Assembly (NCBI GenBank): GCA_010909725.1
Contig: JAACMV010000010.1
Location: 124,001 to 188,000, forward strand
DNA from: Picochlorum sp. 'celeri'
Lineage: Eukaryota; Chlorophyta; Trebouxiophyceae
Direction of reading: 5' to 3'
Length of the DNA stretch: 64,000 nt
Shown: piece by piece, positions 30,922 through 41,370 of the stretch
Position numbering within the stretch: the first letter of the stretch is position 1
Layout of the letters: each line of letters begins with the position of its first letter
The notes under the pieces: model-generated
What the model saw: only the letters and a program-made list of their open reading frames with translations
Database searches by the model: none
Told to the model about the DNA's origin: nothing
Translations under genes and position numbers: made by a program

Positions 30922-32086
30922 ATGGTTACAGCAGAAATCCTTAATCTACGCATCGCAAACACTTTGCAGTTTACTCTGGCCATAATTGTCCTATGTCTGT
31001 GTCTATTTGCTCTCATTCGCATAGAGAGGCATGAATTGCTGGCAGAAGTCTTTGCTAAGATCGATGGACGACAAAGCAGCCTTGACAGAGCACAAGTACC
31101 CAACATAGAAGATCAAGTTTGCGTCTATCGGGGATGGAGGCAGACATGCTTCCGAAAGATGAGTGGAATACCAATAGATAATGGAAGCATATATTATCCT
31201 CTTATCCTAGGAGTAGGTCCAGCAAAAACTGGTACTTCAGCACTATTTTCCATGCTGGGGGGGGCATCCTGAAATTGGGCTTGCGGATGCAAGAGCTGCC
31301 AAGCAAGGTTGCTGTGGATCAGAATCGTATTTTTTCTCACAGCGATGGCCATCAAAGAATTATTATTATGAATATGGTCGATATTATTCAAAGGTCCAGA
31401 GCAGCCCACGCACCATCAAATATCTAGCAGAGAAGACTCCAAATTATCACGACAATCCCCTCACACCAACAAGAATCATGCAACTGCTTCATCCCTCCAA
31501 TACTCTGCTAGTTTTTACTTTGAGGGATCCCATTGATGCACACATCTCTCTTTTTTTCCATCGACATCTGGGAAAGAAAATAACAATACCAGATTTTTTT
31601 AAATGGAGCCAGTTGTCACTGCTTTTGTTTGATGCACGGAAATCATGTATTGCATCTGCATGGAAATCCTTGGGGTATCCAGGGGAACCAACAACAATGT
31701 TCAGTGACATGGCAAGAATATCAGTCACTGATCGATGCAGTAAGTATTACCATGAGGGCGTGGCTCAGTATAAATATTCAGAAACATTGCCATACTGGGA
31801 GAAGTGGCTACGGGACTTTCCAAAAATTTGCATCCTGCACTCAAAGCTGATAACAATGTGCAGCCGAGTCATGGATAGAATTCAGACGGTAGCAAACTTG
31901 ACGCACCACGATCTTTGTGTCGAGCCATTCGCCATGCCTTCTTTGGGGATCAACAGACTTTTGGATCTGAATGGGACAGACCCACAGAGGCAGGAGCTCC
32001 TGCAATATCATGTACATCTGCAAAAGTACTTTGAATCTGATGCACAGGAAATGAACAAGTTCTGCAGCAGGTATACTATTGAATAA
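30922..32086 (+). pseudogene. Sulfotransferase (PAPS-dependent), frameshifted at a G8 tract
   Basis: From the ATG at 30922: a short cytosolic tail, a membrane anchor at about residues 14-31, a stem, then the 5'-phosphosulfate loop GVGPAKTGTSAL. At the eight-G run 31257-31264 the frame is lost and meets TGA. The +1-shifted frame continues the same domain without a gap (HPEIGLADAR...), through the 3'-phosphate region FTLRDPIDAHISLFFH, to a stop at 32086. One G fewer would give a continuous frame of 387 residues, a usual length for Golgi carbohydrate sulfotransferases. No other defect is seen. Either one G was added by sequencing error or this is a recent pseudogene. The GC-rich island directly precedes the start. 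Confidence 0.75.
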
Positions 32087-32331
32087 ATAGAAACCACCGC
32101 TTCAAGAGTAGAAACATTGTTTGTAAGGTACACTGACATTCTCCTGATTAAAGGGGCAGAGGGATCCATCTGGATCCAGGTGGGCCTCCAGGATGCCCCT
32201 CATTTGCTCAAACATCATTGAAAGAATCCACACAGCAGATGAACTTCTAGAAATAAATACTTTTAAATCGATAGTATTGCTGTAAATTTTCTAGAATAGC
32301 AGTAGTGTCGATAGTTCCGAGGTTTTCTTGA

Positions 32332-33174
32332 ATGATCTTACAACTGCAACCATTGTCGGTGTCGTGTATACGTGCTGCTTCTGTAAGAGTACTATACACC
32401 GGTAAAAAGCCTATCATAAACCCTATACGCACTTTAGAAAAACAAAACCATCGCTATACGCCCTCGTATACAAAATACAGCAGTCATCCGAGTGCCATGG
32501 GAAATAGCGAAAGTAAGACGGAGGCAGCTCATGAAGAGCATGGCGTTGCAGAAGATATTTTAGACTTTTGGTTTGGTGATGGAACAGCCTCATGGAGAAA
32601 TGCGAGCGAATGGGATCCCCTGACACAGCATCTTCCCTTGTGGATGGAAAAAAGTGATGCAACTGACGCTACAATCGCATCAAAGTTTGGCAAGCATATT
32701 GACCGTGTACTAGATGGGACCTACAGTCACTGGAGTGATGCAAGTGCACCCTTCGACCATAAGATGGCATACATTCTCCTCGGGGATCAGTTCTGCAGAA
32801 ACGTGCACAGGAATTCTGCAACAATGTACCAAGCTGATCCTCTTGTTCTCCCGTTGGCGAAGAGATTATTGCATGATAAGGTCCAAATGCCGCTCTTTCA
32901 AAAGTTCTTCGTTCTGCTACCACTGATGCACTCGGAATCTGTCGAGGATCAGAGAGAGTGTGTTGCCCAGTTTGAAACCCTATTAGATGCTGCAAAAAAA
33001 GCGAATGAGGAAGCGGCCGTGAAATTTCTGACCCAAACGCTGAATTATGCTATATTCCATAGAGATATCGTGGAACAGTATGGAAGATTTCCCCATCGTA
33101 ATGCGATTCTAGGTCGAGAAAACACAGAAGAAGAAGCCAAGGGATTGGCCGATGGGACAATTCGGTCATTTTGA
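32332..33174 (+). CDS. DUF924 family protein
   Basis: 280 residues from 32332, or 225 from the second Met at 32497. The conserved region begins at ILDFWFGDGTASWRNASEWDPL and includes FDHKMAYILLGDQFCRNVHRNSATMYQADPLVLPLAKRLL and FFVLLPLMHSESVEDQRECVAQFE. It ends in a HRDIVEQYGRFPHRNAILGRENTEEE block. These are the standard marks of the DUF924/TPR-like family found in bacteria and eukaryotes, whose function is unknown. The first 55 residues are basic and hydroxylated, like a mitochondrial presequence. The second start, MGNSES, is an N-myristoylation consensus, so two forms with different locations are possible. Confidence 0.85.
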   Translation: MILQLQPLSVSCIRAASVRVLYTGKKPIINPIRTLEKQNHRYTPSYTKYSSHPSAMGNSESKTEAAHEEHGVAEDILDFWFGDGTASWRNASEWDPLTQHLPLWMEKSDATDATIASKFGKHIDRVLDGTYSHWSDASAPFDHKMAYILLGDQFCRNVHRNSATMYQADPLVLPLAKRLLHDKVQMPLFQKFFVLLPLMHSESVEDQRECVAQFETLLDAAKKANEEAAVKFLTQTLNYAIFHRDIVEQYGRFPHRNAILGRENTEEEAKGLADGTIRSF

Positions 33175-33304
33175 TTTTTTTACTTGCCTCTCGGCAAAGA
33201 GGGCCATGCATGTACTACATAATAATATATTTAAATACATTATAGGCATGACCAAAGCAATAGACTTGCAAGTGTAAAGAATTCGGTAACACAATAGCAA
33301 CAAA

Positions 33305-34480
33305 ATGGCCTCCAAGTGCCCATTTTCGTACCTATGGGAGAACAAGACTGATACACAGGGCTCGCCTCATGAAGCATCAGAATCGAAGAAGAAATCTTCA
33401 GAAAGAAATATAGACAGCGATGAGCAAGAAACAGGATTGAATTCTTCCAAAGAGCGTTCAGCAGAAGTTGGGACATGTCCACTCGGGTTTGGGTCTGGAA
33501 AGGAGGGGCCTCGAATGGGTATTTTCCATTGTATCATTTGTAAATCAATCATGTTTGAGGCATCGATAACGAATTGTGGGCATACATTCTGCAAACACTG
33601 TATAGAAAAGTGTCGAGACTGTCCTGCTTGTGGAGCGGATATTACTGACATACAGCCGAATAAAGAGATTCAGGAGGCGATAGATGAGTTTGTAGCAGCT
33701 CATGCGGGGGATGTGAGCTTTTGGGAGTTGGAAGATGTTGGGTTTGTGGGTGGGAAGGAGATGACCAACAAGACAGCATTGGAGCGGGTACAGGATAGAG
33801 CATATTTTCATCTGCAGGCTGGGATGCGGGCCATGTCAGGGGGGAATATCCCGAATGCACGGCATCAATTTACGGAATCCAAGCGTGTTTTTGAAGAGTA
33901 TGTGCGGGGTGATTCTGCTGAGAGGACGGCAGTCTTGCCTCAGTTGGGGGCAGTGTATGGGTGTCTGGGGGATTGTGAGAGGAACAGTGGGCATGTTGAG
34001 GAGGCCAAGGAATATTATACAAAGAGTATTGACGCAGTACAAGAGTCTTTGCGGTATAGTTCTTCGGACAAACACAGGAATGGGTCTTCAACCAATGAGA
34101 CGCTGCATGCACTGAGTGTTTCTCTGAACAAGGTTGGTGAATTGCATCACATTCAGGGCGAGCTGCAGGAAGCGCTGTCATACTATCAGCGAGCATTAGA
34201 TGTGAGGCGGGAGCGTCTGGACACCTACCTGAAACAGTCAGAGGAGATCCAACCTGAAATTGAAGTGTCCTTGATGCTGGATGTTGCCACGAGTCAGGCC
34301 AAAGTTGCTGATGCAATGCAGGCGTGTGAAAACGCGGAGGACGCGGCTGCATTAGATGCTGAAACACGAGCATTATTACAGAATATTCAAGGGAAACTGC
34401 ATCAGTGCCATGCTGCAACCTCTCATGCAAAATTCAAAGCATTATCTGCACATTTTTCTTCTTCATTGCATAGTGAATGA
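33305..34480 (+). CDS. RING-finger / TPR protein, probable E3 ubiquitin ligase
   Basis: 391 residues, no intron. A Cys/Pro start (KCPFSYLW) and a second CPLGFG block precede a C3HC4 RING at about residues 77-112 (CIIC...NCGHTFCKHCIEKCRDCPACG). Helical TPR-like repeats follow from about 165 to 330, for example QAGMRAMSGGNIPNARHQFTESKRVFEEY, GDCERNSGHVEEAKEYYTKSI and VGELHHIQGELQEALSYYQRALDVRRE. The RING should recruit an E2, and the TPRs should bind a client or chaperone. The region between residues 20 and 55 is Ser/Glu-rich and disordered. Biological role unknown. Confidence 0.82.
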   Translation: MASKCPFSYLWENKTDTQGSPHEASESKKKSSERNIDSDEQETGLNSSKERSAEVGTCPLGFGSGKEGPRMGIFHCIICKSIMFEASITNCGHTFCKHCIEKCRDCPACGADITDIQPNKEIQEAIDEFVAAHAGDVSFWELEDVGFVGGKEMTNKTALERVQDRAYFHLQAGMRAMSGGNIPNARHQFTESKRVFEEYVRGDSAERTAVLPQLGAVYGCLGDCERNSGHVEEAKEYYTKSIDAVQESLRYSSSDKHRNGSSTNETLHALSVSLNKVGELHHIQGELQEALSYYQRALDVRRERLDTYLKQSEEIQPEIEVSLMLDVATSQAKVADAMQACENAEDAAALDAETRALLQNIQGKLHQCHAATSHAKFKALSAHFSSSLHSE

Positions 34481-34565
34481 GTTTATGTTACAAAAAACTA
34501 CTAGTATACAAAGTATGATTGAATAATAATAATAATATAGTAGTACGATAATACGCGCATCAGCA

Positions 34566-35714
34566 TCAGCATGCTTTGATGGCTGGAGCTGCGGGGTGAC
34601 CATCTGGCAACAAGCTCATGACAAGTGTCTGAGGAAGTGCAGCGACATCTTTTGGCCCTGGCATTCGTATGGAGAACTCCCCACGCAATCTTTTCTTCTC
34701 TATAGAGCTTCCGATCTGCTGTCCTATGATAGATCCTACCACAGTCAGACCAAGCCCCCAGGTAGGCATCATGACAGCCTTGCGAAGCATGGCCACAAAT
34801 GGCACAGTGGCATGCACTGCCAGGATCCAACCGGGACTGAACTTCTTGGTATGTTCTCTCAGCATACCACACGGAAGATTAAAAGATATGGCCACACTCG
34901 AGAGAGCAAGTGCTCGTATAGGGAGAGCCTGGGGCCTCAACTGCCTGACAGCCTTCATGCGAGCCACAGCAGCACGCATGGCAACTATGGCAGGAGGACA
35001 TTGCAGCTGCTTCGCACCACCTAACGCGATCACTCCACTCGCAGAGCTCGACAAAAAGTTACCAATTGAGAATCCTCTGCTACTATGACGATACTTGGAT
35101 GGATTCTCTTTCCGAGAATGAGATGGAGGCGTGACAAAACCACCCTGGCGCTTATCAACAGATACATGAGATGACGAAGACCCAGTGCCTGTGTTTGTCG
35201 ATACGGCATTTCCTCCCTTTCCCTGATTGCTATTTTTCAATTGCCTCTTCTGCTGCTGCTGCTTCCTCTTGGAGCGGAGCCTCCGCATCATATTAGCTGC
35301 AGAGTTTGGGAGATTTGAGAACCCGGACAAACTCATAGATGCCATCAATGGCATCTCAGCTTGCTCATCACTAATATCTTCAGTGGTATCATGCAATGGC
35401 ACGCAGCCTCGAGGCCCGTGGAACAAATCCATTACCACTTGGAAACTGTGTCCCTCGTCTTCAGGAAACAAGGGCCGGTGTGTTGCCTTCTCGGGAGACC
35501 GACCCTGCTCCTTCATACCATCTATTGCAATAAATGGATTCAGTGCGAGGTTCTTGGCGAAATCTTTGCCCTGTTTCTCTGAAACGCGTTTCAGGAAGGG
35601 ACACTGAGCTACCGCTCCTTCTACCAAATCTTCGGCGTGAGGACACAACCCTCCATGTTTTTGAGTAAATGTATCCATAGTATCTCTATGAGAACGCTGA
35701 TTGCATGATATCAT
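34566..35714 (-). CDS. Hypothetical protein with a hydrophobic C-terminal region
   Basis: 382 residues, no family recognised. The N-terminal 60 residues hold two Cys-Pro motifs (GLCPHAEDLV and AQCPFLKRVSEKQGKDF), which resemble a second CPF-type motif in the RING/TPR neighbour at 33305. The middle is a Lys/Gln/Ser/Gly-rich disordered linker. The last 130 residues are amphipathic to hydrophobic (LPIRALALSSVAISF, WILAVHATVPFVAML, WGLGLTVVGSIIGQQIG) and may span a membrane two or three times. It converges with the RING-TPR gene, with 85 nt between the stops. A start at the second Met (35678) is possible. No function is proposed. Confidence 0.65.
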   Translation of the reverse strand: MISCNQRSHRDTMDTFTQKHGGLCPHAEDLVEGAVAQCPFLKRVSEKQGKDFAKNLALNPFIAIDGMKEQGRSPEKATHRPLFPEDEGHSFQVVMDLFHGPRGCVPLHDTTEDISDEQAEMPLMASMSLSGFSNLPNSAANMMRRLRSKRKQQQQKRQLKNSNQGKGGNAVSTNTGTGSSSSHVSVDKRQGGFVTPPSHSRKENPSKYRHSSRGFSIGNFLSSSASGVIALGGAKQLQCPPAIVAMRAAVARMKAVRQLRPQALPIRALALSSVAISFNLPCGMLREHTKKFSPGWILAVHATVPFVAMLRKAVMMPTWGLGLTVVGSIIGQQIGSSIEKKRLRGEFSIRMPGPKDVAALPQTLVMSLLPDGHPAAPAIKAC

Positions 35715-35942
35715 GGTCCTGTTTCAAGGTGACGTGACCGACGTTGCAATGCTGGGGTTCTCCCGAGGAAGCTGATACTACGATAAGAACAACAGATCTC
35801 GTTGCAGTACGAAAAAAGCAAATTTATTCCTGTAATCAGTACATTGGTCAATTATCAGTGCGATGTTCTTGACGGACTTGTGTGCAAAACAAAACCATGC
35901 GGAGCATCTCAAAGTCCGTATTAAAATACATTAGAACAGCAA

Positions 35943-36527
35943 ATGTGTCCATCTGCCCAACGAAACCACGCAGTTGATGTAAAACAATCCTTCACAATGT
36001 TTGATAGTTTGAAAAGCCCTCATGACGTTGCCATTATTGCAATGGCTGTTCTCCTCGGAAGTTTCTTGCTGAATCTCTTCGAACGCTTTGCTTTCGAATG
36101 GAAGGTTCCGGATACTCGAGAGAAAGAGATGGAGCTAACTAGATCTATAGAAGATTTGAAGAAGGAGGCGGCAAAGTTGATGACGCCAGAGACTTTTGCT
36201 GCGTCGGCAAAGGCAGAGAGAAAAGCAATAGCTCTGGAGAAGGAGTTGGATACGATGCGTAGGAATCGTGCGATTGCTGGGATGCATTATATGGTGACAT
36301 TACCAAGGACAATGAGGATGGTTTTGTTCGTCGGGGCCGTGTTTGTTGCCCTGACGGGTCACACCAAGGTTGTGTGCTTTATGGATCCTAGCACTCTGTG
36401 GCCATTGGGGCGATGGCTATCCCTCTTGTCGGGGCATGGGGCTTCTGATGGGGTAATTGGATTGCTACCTTGGTGCATACTGTGTCACAGAGTGACTAAA
36501 TCTCTCGTAAGTAGTGAAAATAAATAA
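35943..36527 (+). CDS. GET1: GET1/WRB tail-anchored protein insertase subunit
   Basis: 194 residues, or 176 from the Met at 35997, which better fits the family. The layout is typical: a first membrane helix (DVAIIAMAVLLGSFLLNLF), a cytosolic coiled coil (about residues 57-105, including LTRSIEDLKKEAAKLMTPETFAASAKAERKAIALEKELD), and two further membrane helices. GET1 with GET2/CAML forms the ER receptor for GET3 carrying tail-anchored proteins. The coiled coil binds GET3 and opens it. The last residues form a short polar tail. The stop is only 8 nt from the convergent K+ channel stop. Confidence 0.83.
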   Translation: MCPSAQRNHAVDVKQSFTMFDSLKSPHDVAIIAMAVLLGSFLLNLFERFAFEWKVPDTREKEMELTRSIEDLKKEAAKLMTPETFAASAKAERKAIALEKELDTMRRNRAIAGMHYMVTLPRTMRMVLFVGAVFVALTGHTKVVCFMDPSTLWPLGRWLSLLSGHGASDGVIGLLPWCILCHRVTKSLVSSENK

Positions 36528-36535
36528 AGACGAAT

Positions 36536-38815
36536 CTATTGAGTTTCTGACCCTGTCGAGTCCTGGCCAACAAGATCATTGTTAATTCTAATGGCAACCT
36601 CATTCTGAGCTTCGTCGTCCTCATCGATGTCTCCAGCGAATTTTCTGGCATGGTGGATGATTGTATTCTGTTTTTCCATGTCTCTGAGATCCTTGTATGA
36701 TGATCCACTCTCAGCACTCTCAGGGAAATGGAATGTATCCTCATGGCCCTTGTCTATTGCCTCTTCGTGGATATGAACGGTCTTTCCAGAGGATGTGACA
36801 AATGATTGCTGCGACGAGACTTGATGAGCAATGTTGCCGAGTTCATCAATCATGCGTGCAATGCGATGCGGAAGCTGTGTTCCATATTTCCGTTGAAGAT
36901 GCATGAGGCTTTCTCTGTATCGAAGAGCGATTCGAACGAGAGCTTTGGGGCGATATCGAAGTACTTGACCAAACGAGAGTCCTGGGAATTCCCACAAGGT
37001 GCAGTTGGTTGATGCGCGAATGGTGTGCATCCGATTCTCACAATCTGTAAGCATGCCAGCAAATATGGCTGCTTGACCAAGCACAGCTGGTCCTGTGATG
37101 ACACCAATCTGTTTGATTCCTCGAAGAACAGCCATTTCTCCTTCTTGGAGCACCCAAAAGGAGTCGGATGGCTGGCCCTCTCGGAATAAATCATGGCCTG
37201 CGATAACAGGATGAGGCACTCCAAGGGTTGCTAAAAATTCCATCAAATCATCGTCCAACGATGAGAGCATGTGACTGTTTTGCAATGCTTCTCCAGCTAG
37301 ACTGAGAACTAATTCTGCTCGAAGAGCAACAGGCAGTTCTTTGAAATGTCCGGCATCATCCAAGTGTGCTCCAAAGTGAGGTGCCCACACCTCTAGATAA
37401 TATGTCTTCACTTGCTGCTTTAGAGATTCAGGGATGTGTCGTGCACTCGCCCAGATATCAATCTCTTCTAATTTTTCTCTCACGACTTGCGTTCCTCGTG
37501 CCTTGCTGCTCACCATTGTTGTCAGCTGTGCAACAGCATTAACAATGTAACCAAAGTAAAAGACAGCACAGCCCATAAAGATGGTCACAACAATCATCTC
37601 AGCTGTTGTTTGAGGAGTGATATCTCCGAAACCAACCGTGGTAATCACAGTCATGGCAAAATACACGCTTGTCACATATTGTGATGGAGCACTTGCTGTT
37701 TCTAGGTCAAAGCTAACACCTGCCTCTGCCACCCATGAATTAGGCAGCCCTTCTATCACAGCGACAAACCACCATATGCATCCTAAAAGGTTAATGAATA
37801 CAAACATGGTAAAGATGACATTCAGCAAGAAGAATGTTGCCGTATTGATGACCCTCATCACTGGCGTACTGATGGGGCTTGCAAGAAAGGTAATCCCAGA
37901 TGCCCCTCTCAATAATCTCACCACTCGCAGTAATCTCAACAACCTGAAGAAAAATAGAATTTTGTACAATTGACCAGATGCATTATCAATGAGCGCTCCA
38001 GCAAGCTCTGGCACAACAGACAAGACTGCAATAATAATAATAATGATGACAGTATGCATGAATGGATCGCATACGAAACAAAAAAGGGGACAATCACGTA
38101 CTCGATAAGGCGTCAATCACGAATCCTCCTCGGCGCATATAATTCTCCGCAATAAATCCCCTCCGCATCACGAGCTGCCGACGGATGTCATAGGCAGCTA
38201 TAAAGCCAGTGTGAAACTCAATCACCATATCAACAAGGTAAAACGATGCTGCACGCCATGGAAAATTTGTGCGTAAAACTTGATCAAGATGTACAAAATT
38301 AGTACGGATTGAAAAAAAAAAGGCAATACAAATTGTCACGCACTTCCCACAATATCTGTGATTGTCAGCCATGATAGAGACGTCCCTTGCACAATATCAT
38401 CAAACGCAATAGACAAGGGCACCAGAAACGCTGTATATGTCAAGTCAACAAAAGTTATCACTCCATTCCACACATGAACAACGGAAGAATCTGGACGCAG
38501 CATTGGTATACCCAGGAGAGACCTATGCTTCTCCCTACAAACACACACAGATATCAACATACGTCTCTGAAGGAGATGAAAGGAAGTCAACTACTGTTCG
38601 AAACAGAATGCCACGTACGAATGCAAGGAGGGAAACTTAGTCATCATACCAGAGAAGAGATACGTCATCATCCGATCAACTACATGCTCGTGATCTCTAG
38701 GGTGCCCCTCTGGATCCTCCATATGCTTGTAGGTGGCCAAAGACACCACCACAGTCCGGGAGGGCTCGAAAGGAATCTGTGTCATCTTTGAAGGCACTGC
38801 ACACCCATTCGACAT
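36536..38815 (-). CDS. Voltage-gated K+ channel with cyclic-nucleotide-binding domain, four exons
   Basis: Exons 38619-38815, 38344-38534, 38102-38248 and 36536-38025 join in frame into 674 residues. The introns are 84, 95 and 76 nt and start GTACGT or GTGCGT. S1 is VWNGVITFVDLTYTAFLVPLSI. S3 is assembled across an exon border (IDALSSILSVVPELAGAL). S4 carries Arg every third residue (RLLRLLRVVRLLRG). The pore has TTVGFGD at about residue 306. A C-linker and cNMP-binding fold follow (DLFREGQPSDSFWVLQEGEMAVL, then VLGQAAIFAG). This is the EAG/KCNH-AKT class and should conduct K+. The start is uncertain: a further upstream exon ending at 38863 can be read in frame but lacks an ATG. Confidence 0.85.
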
Positions 38816-39172
38816 CAATTATATCCATATCAATCATCCTTAGAGACGAAAAACGCACATACGAAGCGCTGCATCGAACTCGAGCGGTACGACCTCGTAC
38901 CCCGCTTCAACCGTCGGCCACTGAGACCCATACTGTATCCTTTCGCTCTTCTCTATTGTAATACGTATTTAAAAGCCTATTTGCACTGGATCATTGCTAT
39001 GGGAGAAGGATTGAGTCAGTATTGCCAACGTTTACTCCTCAGAGTCCCTGAACTCAACAACACTCGCTGAGAAAAGACTCTCGATACAGATGCAAGTACG
39101 TATTTTTTAATATATATTACATAGATCAAATGAGATAACAAAATGGGTTTGGGTTGGGAAGCAAAGAGGCTA
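38816..39172. other. Spacer upstream of the K+ channel
   Basis: 357 nt between two minus-strand genes. A possible extra channel exon ends at 38863 before a GTATGTGC donor, with the acceptor matching at 38796. The rest shows only AT-rich sequence and the 3' end region of ISCA2. Confidence 0.4.
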
Positions 39173-40006
39173 TCATGCCATCGATCCAACTGCAAATGAA
39201 CTACCACATCCACATCCCATTTCAGCATTGGGGTTCTCAGACACCTACAAAATCATTCATATGTGCACTATAGATATTTCCTACTAGTATCGATGATAAC
39301 ATACAATGTGTATTAGACGTACCACAAATTTGGACTTCATCAGATCTGACTCAAAATCAATGGTAGACCCATGCAGAAATTCCATGGACACAGAGTCACA
39401 TAGTAGGCGCACTCCATTCTCTTCCAGAATATAATCATCATCTTTTGGTCCATTCGAGTCAATCTCAAACACATACTGGAATCCTGAACATCCTCCACCA
39501 TCGACAAGCACTCTGAGGTCCACCTCACCCTTTTTCTCCCTCAAACCTTTCAATCTATCCACAGCAGCCATGGTCATGGTTAGCTTCTTATTCGAAGAGG
39601 ACCTTGATGACGTAGTAGTAGCATCATCATCTTTCTCTGCGCGCATGGCGCTCGCCTCACTCGACGCATGGCGAGCTGGACCTAAACCTATGGAGTGGTA
39701 GTAGGTGGACGATGCCACTCGTGGAGGAGACGGTGAGTTCGTGCTTCCATGCGGGGAGAATGTCCGCATATCATATACATCTTTTGATACAAGTGACAAT
39801 GACATTGCATTGGGTCGGTAAAGGCTACTGGACGAAAAGAGACTTTGTGCTTGGTTCTCGTGCTGTTGTAGAGCCTGGCACGCTCTTCTCATGCATTGTT
39901 TCCCTACCCGATTCATACTGAAATGCAATTTCGAATGTTGATATTGAAAACACATGGGTGACGAGGGGCTTTCTACGATGCAAGTCCTGTTGGTGACGAA
40001 TATCAT
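39173..40006 (-). CDS. ISCA2: A-type Fe-S carrier, ISCA2-like, one intron
   Basis: Exons 39323-40006 and 39173-39244 (78-nt intron, GTACGT...GTAG) join as SKFV|VSENPNAEMG into 251 residues. The three Fe-S ligand cysteines are in DGGGCSGFQY and the C-terminal CGCGSSF; the last two lie entirely on the second exon. The domain covers about residues 142-248. The N-terminal 130 residues are Ser/Arg-rich. A start at 39916 (MNRVGKQCMRRACQAL) would give a good mitochondrial presequence. ISCA2 works with ISCA1 and IBA57 to build 4Fe-4S clusters in mitochondria. The extra Ser-rich linker of about 70 residues is unusual. A plastid SufA role is less likely from the targeting sequence but possible. Confidence 0.88.
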
Positions 40007-40387
40007 ATATGTTATTTAAGGAAGTCGAGCCGTCTTGTTGCGACAGTTGCAGATCTGAATCGGTCGTACATGATGCGCGACCGAAGGCTCACATCTCGCA
40101 TACGTCATGGGCCGTACTCGTTCTGAGTACGAAAACGCCGAGGTTTTCCCTCTATTTTACTTTAAAAGTTGGTGAATCTGTCTACTATAATTGTCAGATT
40201 TGTATTCACAGTATTTGCGCACCAACACAGGGTGACTGTTTAGCGACTCGTGAGTGTCGAGAGACGTCTGTCCAGTTCTGCTCTGGGTCGACGCGATCAC
40301 AGTCTCTTTGTTCTGCAAGGCTCTAAATCGCATCAATTATATACAAAGATATATTCTTTATTACGTATTGGGTGCTGACGGGACGTT
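40007..40387. other. Divergent promoter region of ISCA2 and the zinc-binding protein
   Basis: 381 nt with no gene. An imperfect palindrome, CGTACTC-gttct-GAGTACG at 40113-40131, could be a protein-binding site or hairpin. Confidence 0.4.
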
Positions 40388-40942
40388 ATGGGGAAAGGTG
40401 GCGAACCCTCTGTCGGCAAGGTCGGTTTGGGGGTCGCAAAGGACGGCGTGAAGAGACGACGGGTGTCTTGCAAGCAGATTAACAAAGTGTGGCAGGGCTT
40501 TTTGGAGATGATTCGTCAGAATAAAGGAGGGCGGGAAACAAAGGTTGTGCGAGTTGAAAAGGGTCCTACGAAGGTGTTTAGCCAGGTGTATTGTCCCTTT
40601 GGGAATGATGCTGGAGGGGACCCTTGTCCAAAATGCTTTGAAAACATGCTTCTCCAAAGTCCTCGGAAATTCGAGCGTCGCAAACTTTTGACCCATTTGC
40701 GAAAAATGCACCCTGATGTTGCTTCATCGTATGGGGTGGCGCTTAAGGAGACAGATGTGTGTGATGAAGATGTGAAGAAATCCTCTGAGGTCGAGGAACC
40801 CTCTGAATTGAAAGACTTCCTGCACGTGAAGAGGCCTTCCCACGTGAAAGGAAGCCTTGGCACAAAAGATAATAAGAAAGAGAAAGAATCTGATGCTGAA
40901 GGAGAGGATGATATCATCATCATTGGTTCATATGATGACTGA
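40388..40942 (+). CDS. Hypothetical small zinc-binding protein with a SUMO-interaction-like tail
   Basis: 184 residues, no family recognised. A basic N-terminus (KRRRVSCKQ) precedes a block with Cys and His in zinc-finger spacing at about residues 69-110: YCPFGND, then DPCPKCFENMLL, then RRKLLTHLRKMHPD. A single C2H2-like or modified C3H-H knuckle is likely. The C-terminal third is Lys/Glu/Ser-rich with two similar HVK repeats (FLHVKRPSHVKGS). It ends in the acidic DDIIIIGSYDD, which fits a SUMO-interacting motif. Nuclear DNA or chromatin association is inferred from composition only. Confidence 0.55.
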   Translation: MGKGGEPSVGKVGLGVAKDGVKRRRVSCKQINKVWQGFLEMIRQNKGGRETKVVRVEKGPTKVFSQVYCPFGNDAGGDPCPKCFENMLLQSPRKFERRKLLTHLRKMHPDVASSYGVALKETDVCDEDVKKSSEVEEPSELKDFLHVKRPSHVKGSLGTKDNKKEKESDAEGEDDIIIIGSYDD

Positions 40943-41370
40943 ACTGCCAAACCCTTCAGTCCATGTTGCAATACGTTTCTTTTTCTTCATGGCATGACTT
41001 TGAGCAGCAATCAGAGGTATGACGAAACATAATCCGTCCAAGCCGTGGATGGAGCTGATATACTATATAACTGAACTGGAATTTGAGATGTTAGATACAA
41101 ATTTGTTTGAAGAGAACAAAGCAGGGATCATTTTCCCTGTTGTGTTCGATTGAATATTCCCACAACTGCAAATAATCTGTTGCATGACGATTGATGTGCA
41201 TGCACTTGGGATTTGAATGTAAATACCTGAAAGTATTGGCGCCTCCAGCGTCCCATCGTGGCGCCACAAATGCCAATACAACACTCACGCCATAATATAT
41301 GTGCGGACCAGAGCACAGCACTTTTCACACTATATCCAACATTTACTATCATTCATATTGAACTATATTA
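40943..41370. other. Spacer before a secreted protein gene
   Basis: 428 nt. Short overlapping minus-strand frames at 41063-41352 share no starts with good context. No gene is supported. Confidence 0.5.

Noticed and set aside
38863..38952. Possible extra first exon of the K+ channel
   Set aside because: It joins in frame, but no ATG or convincing earlier exon could be found, so the simple ATG at 38815 was used.
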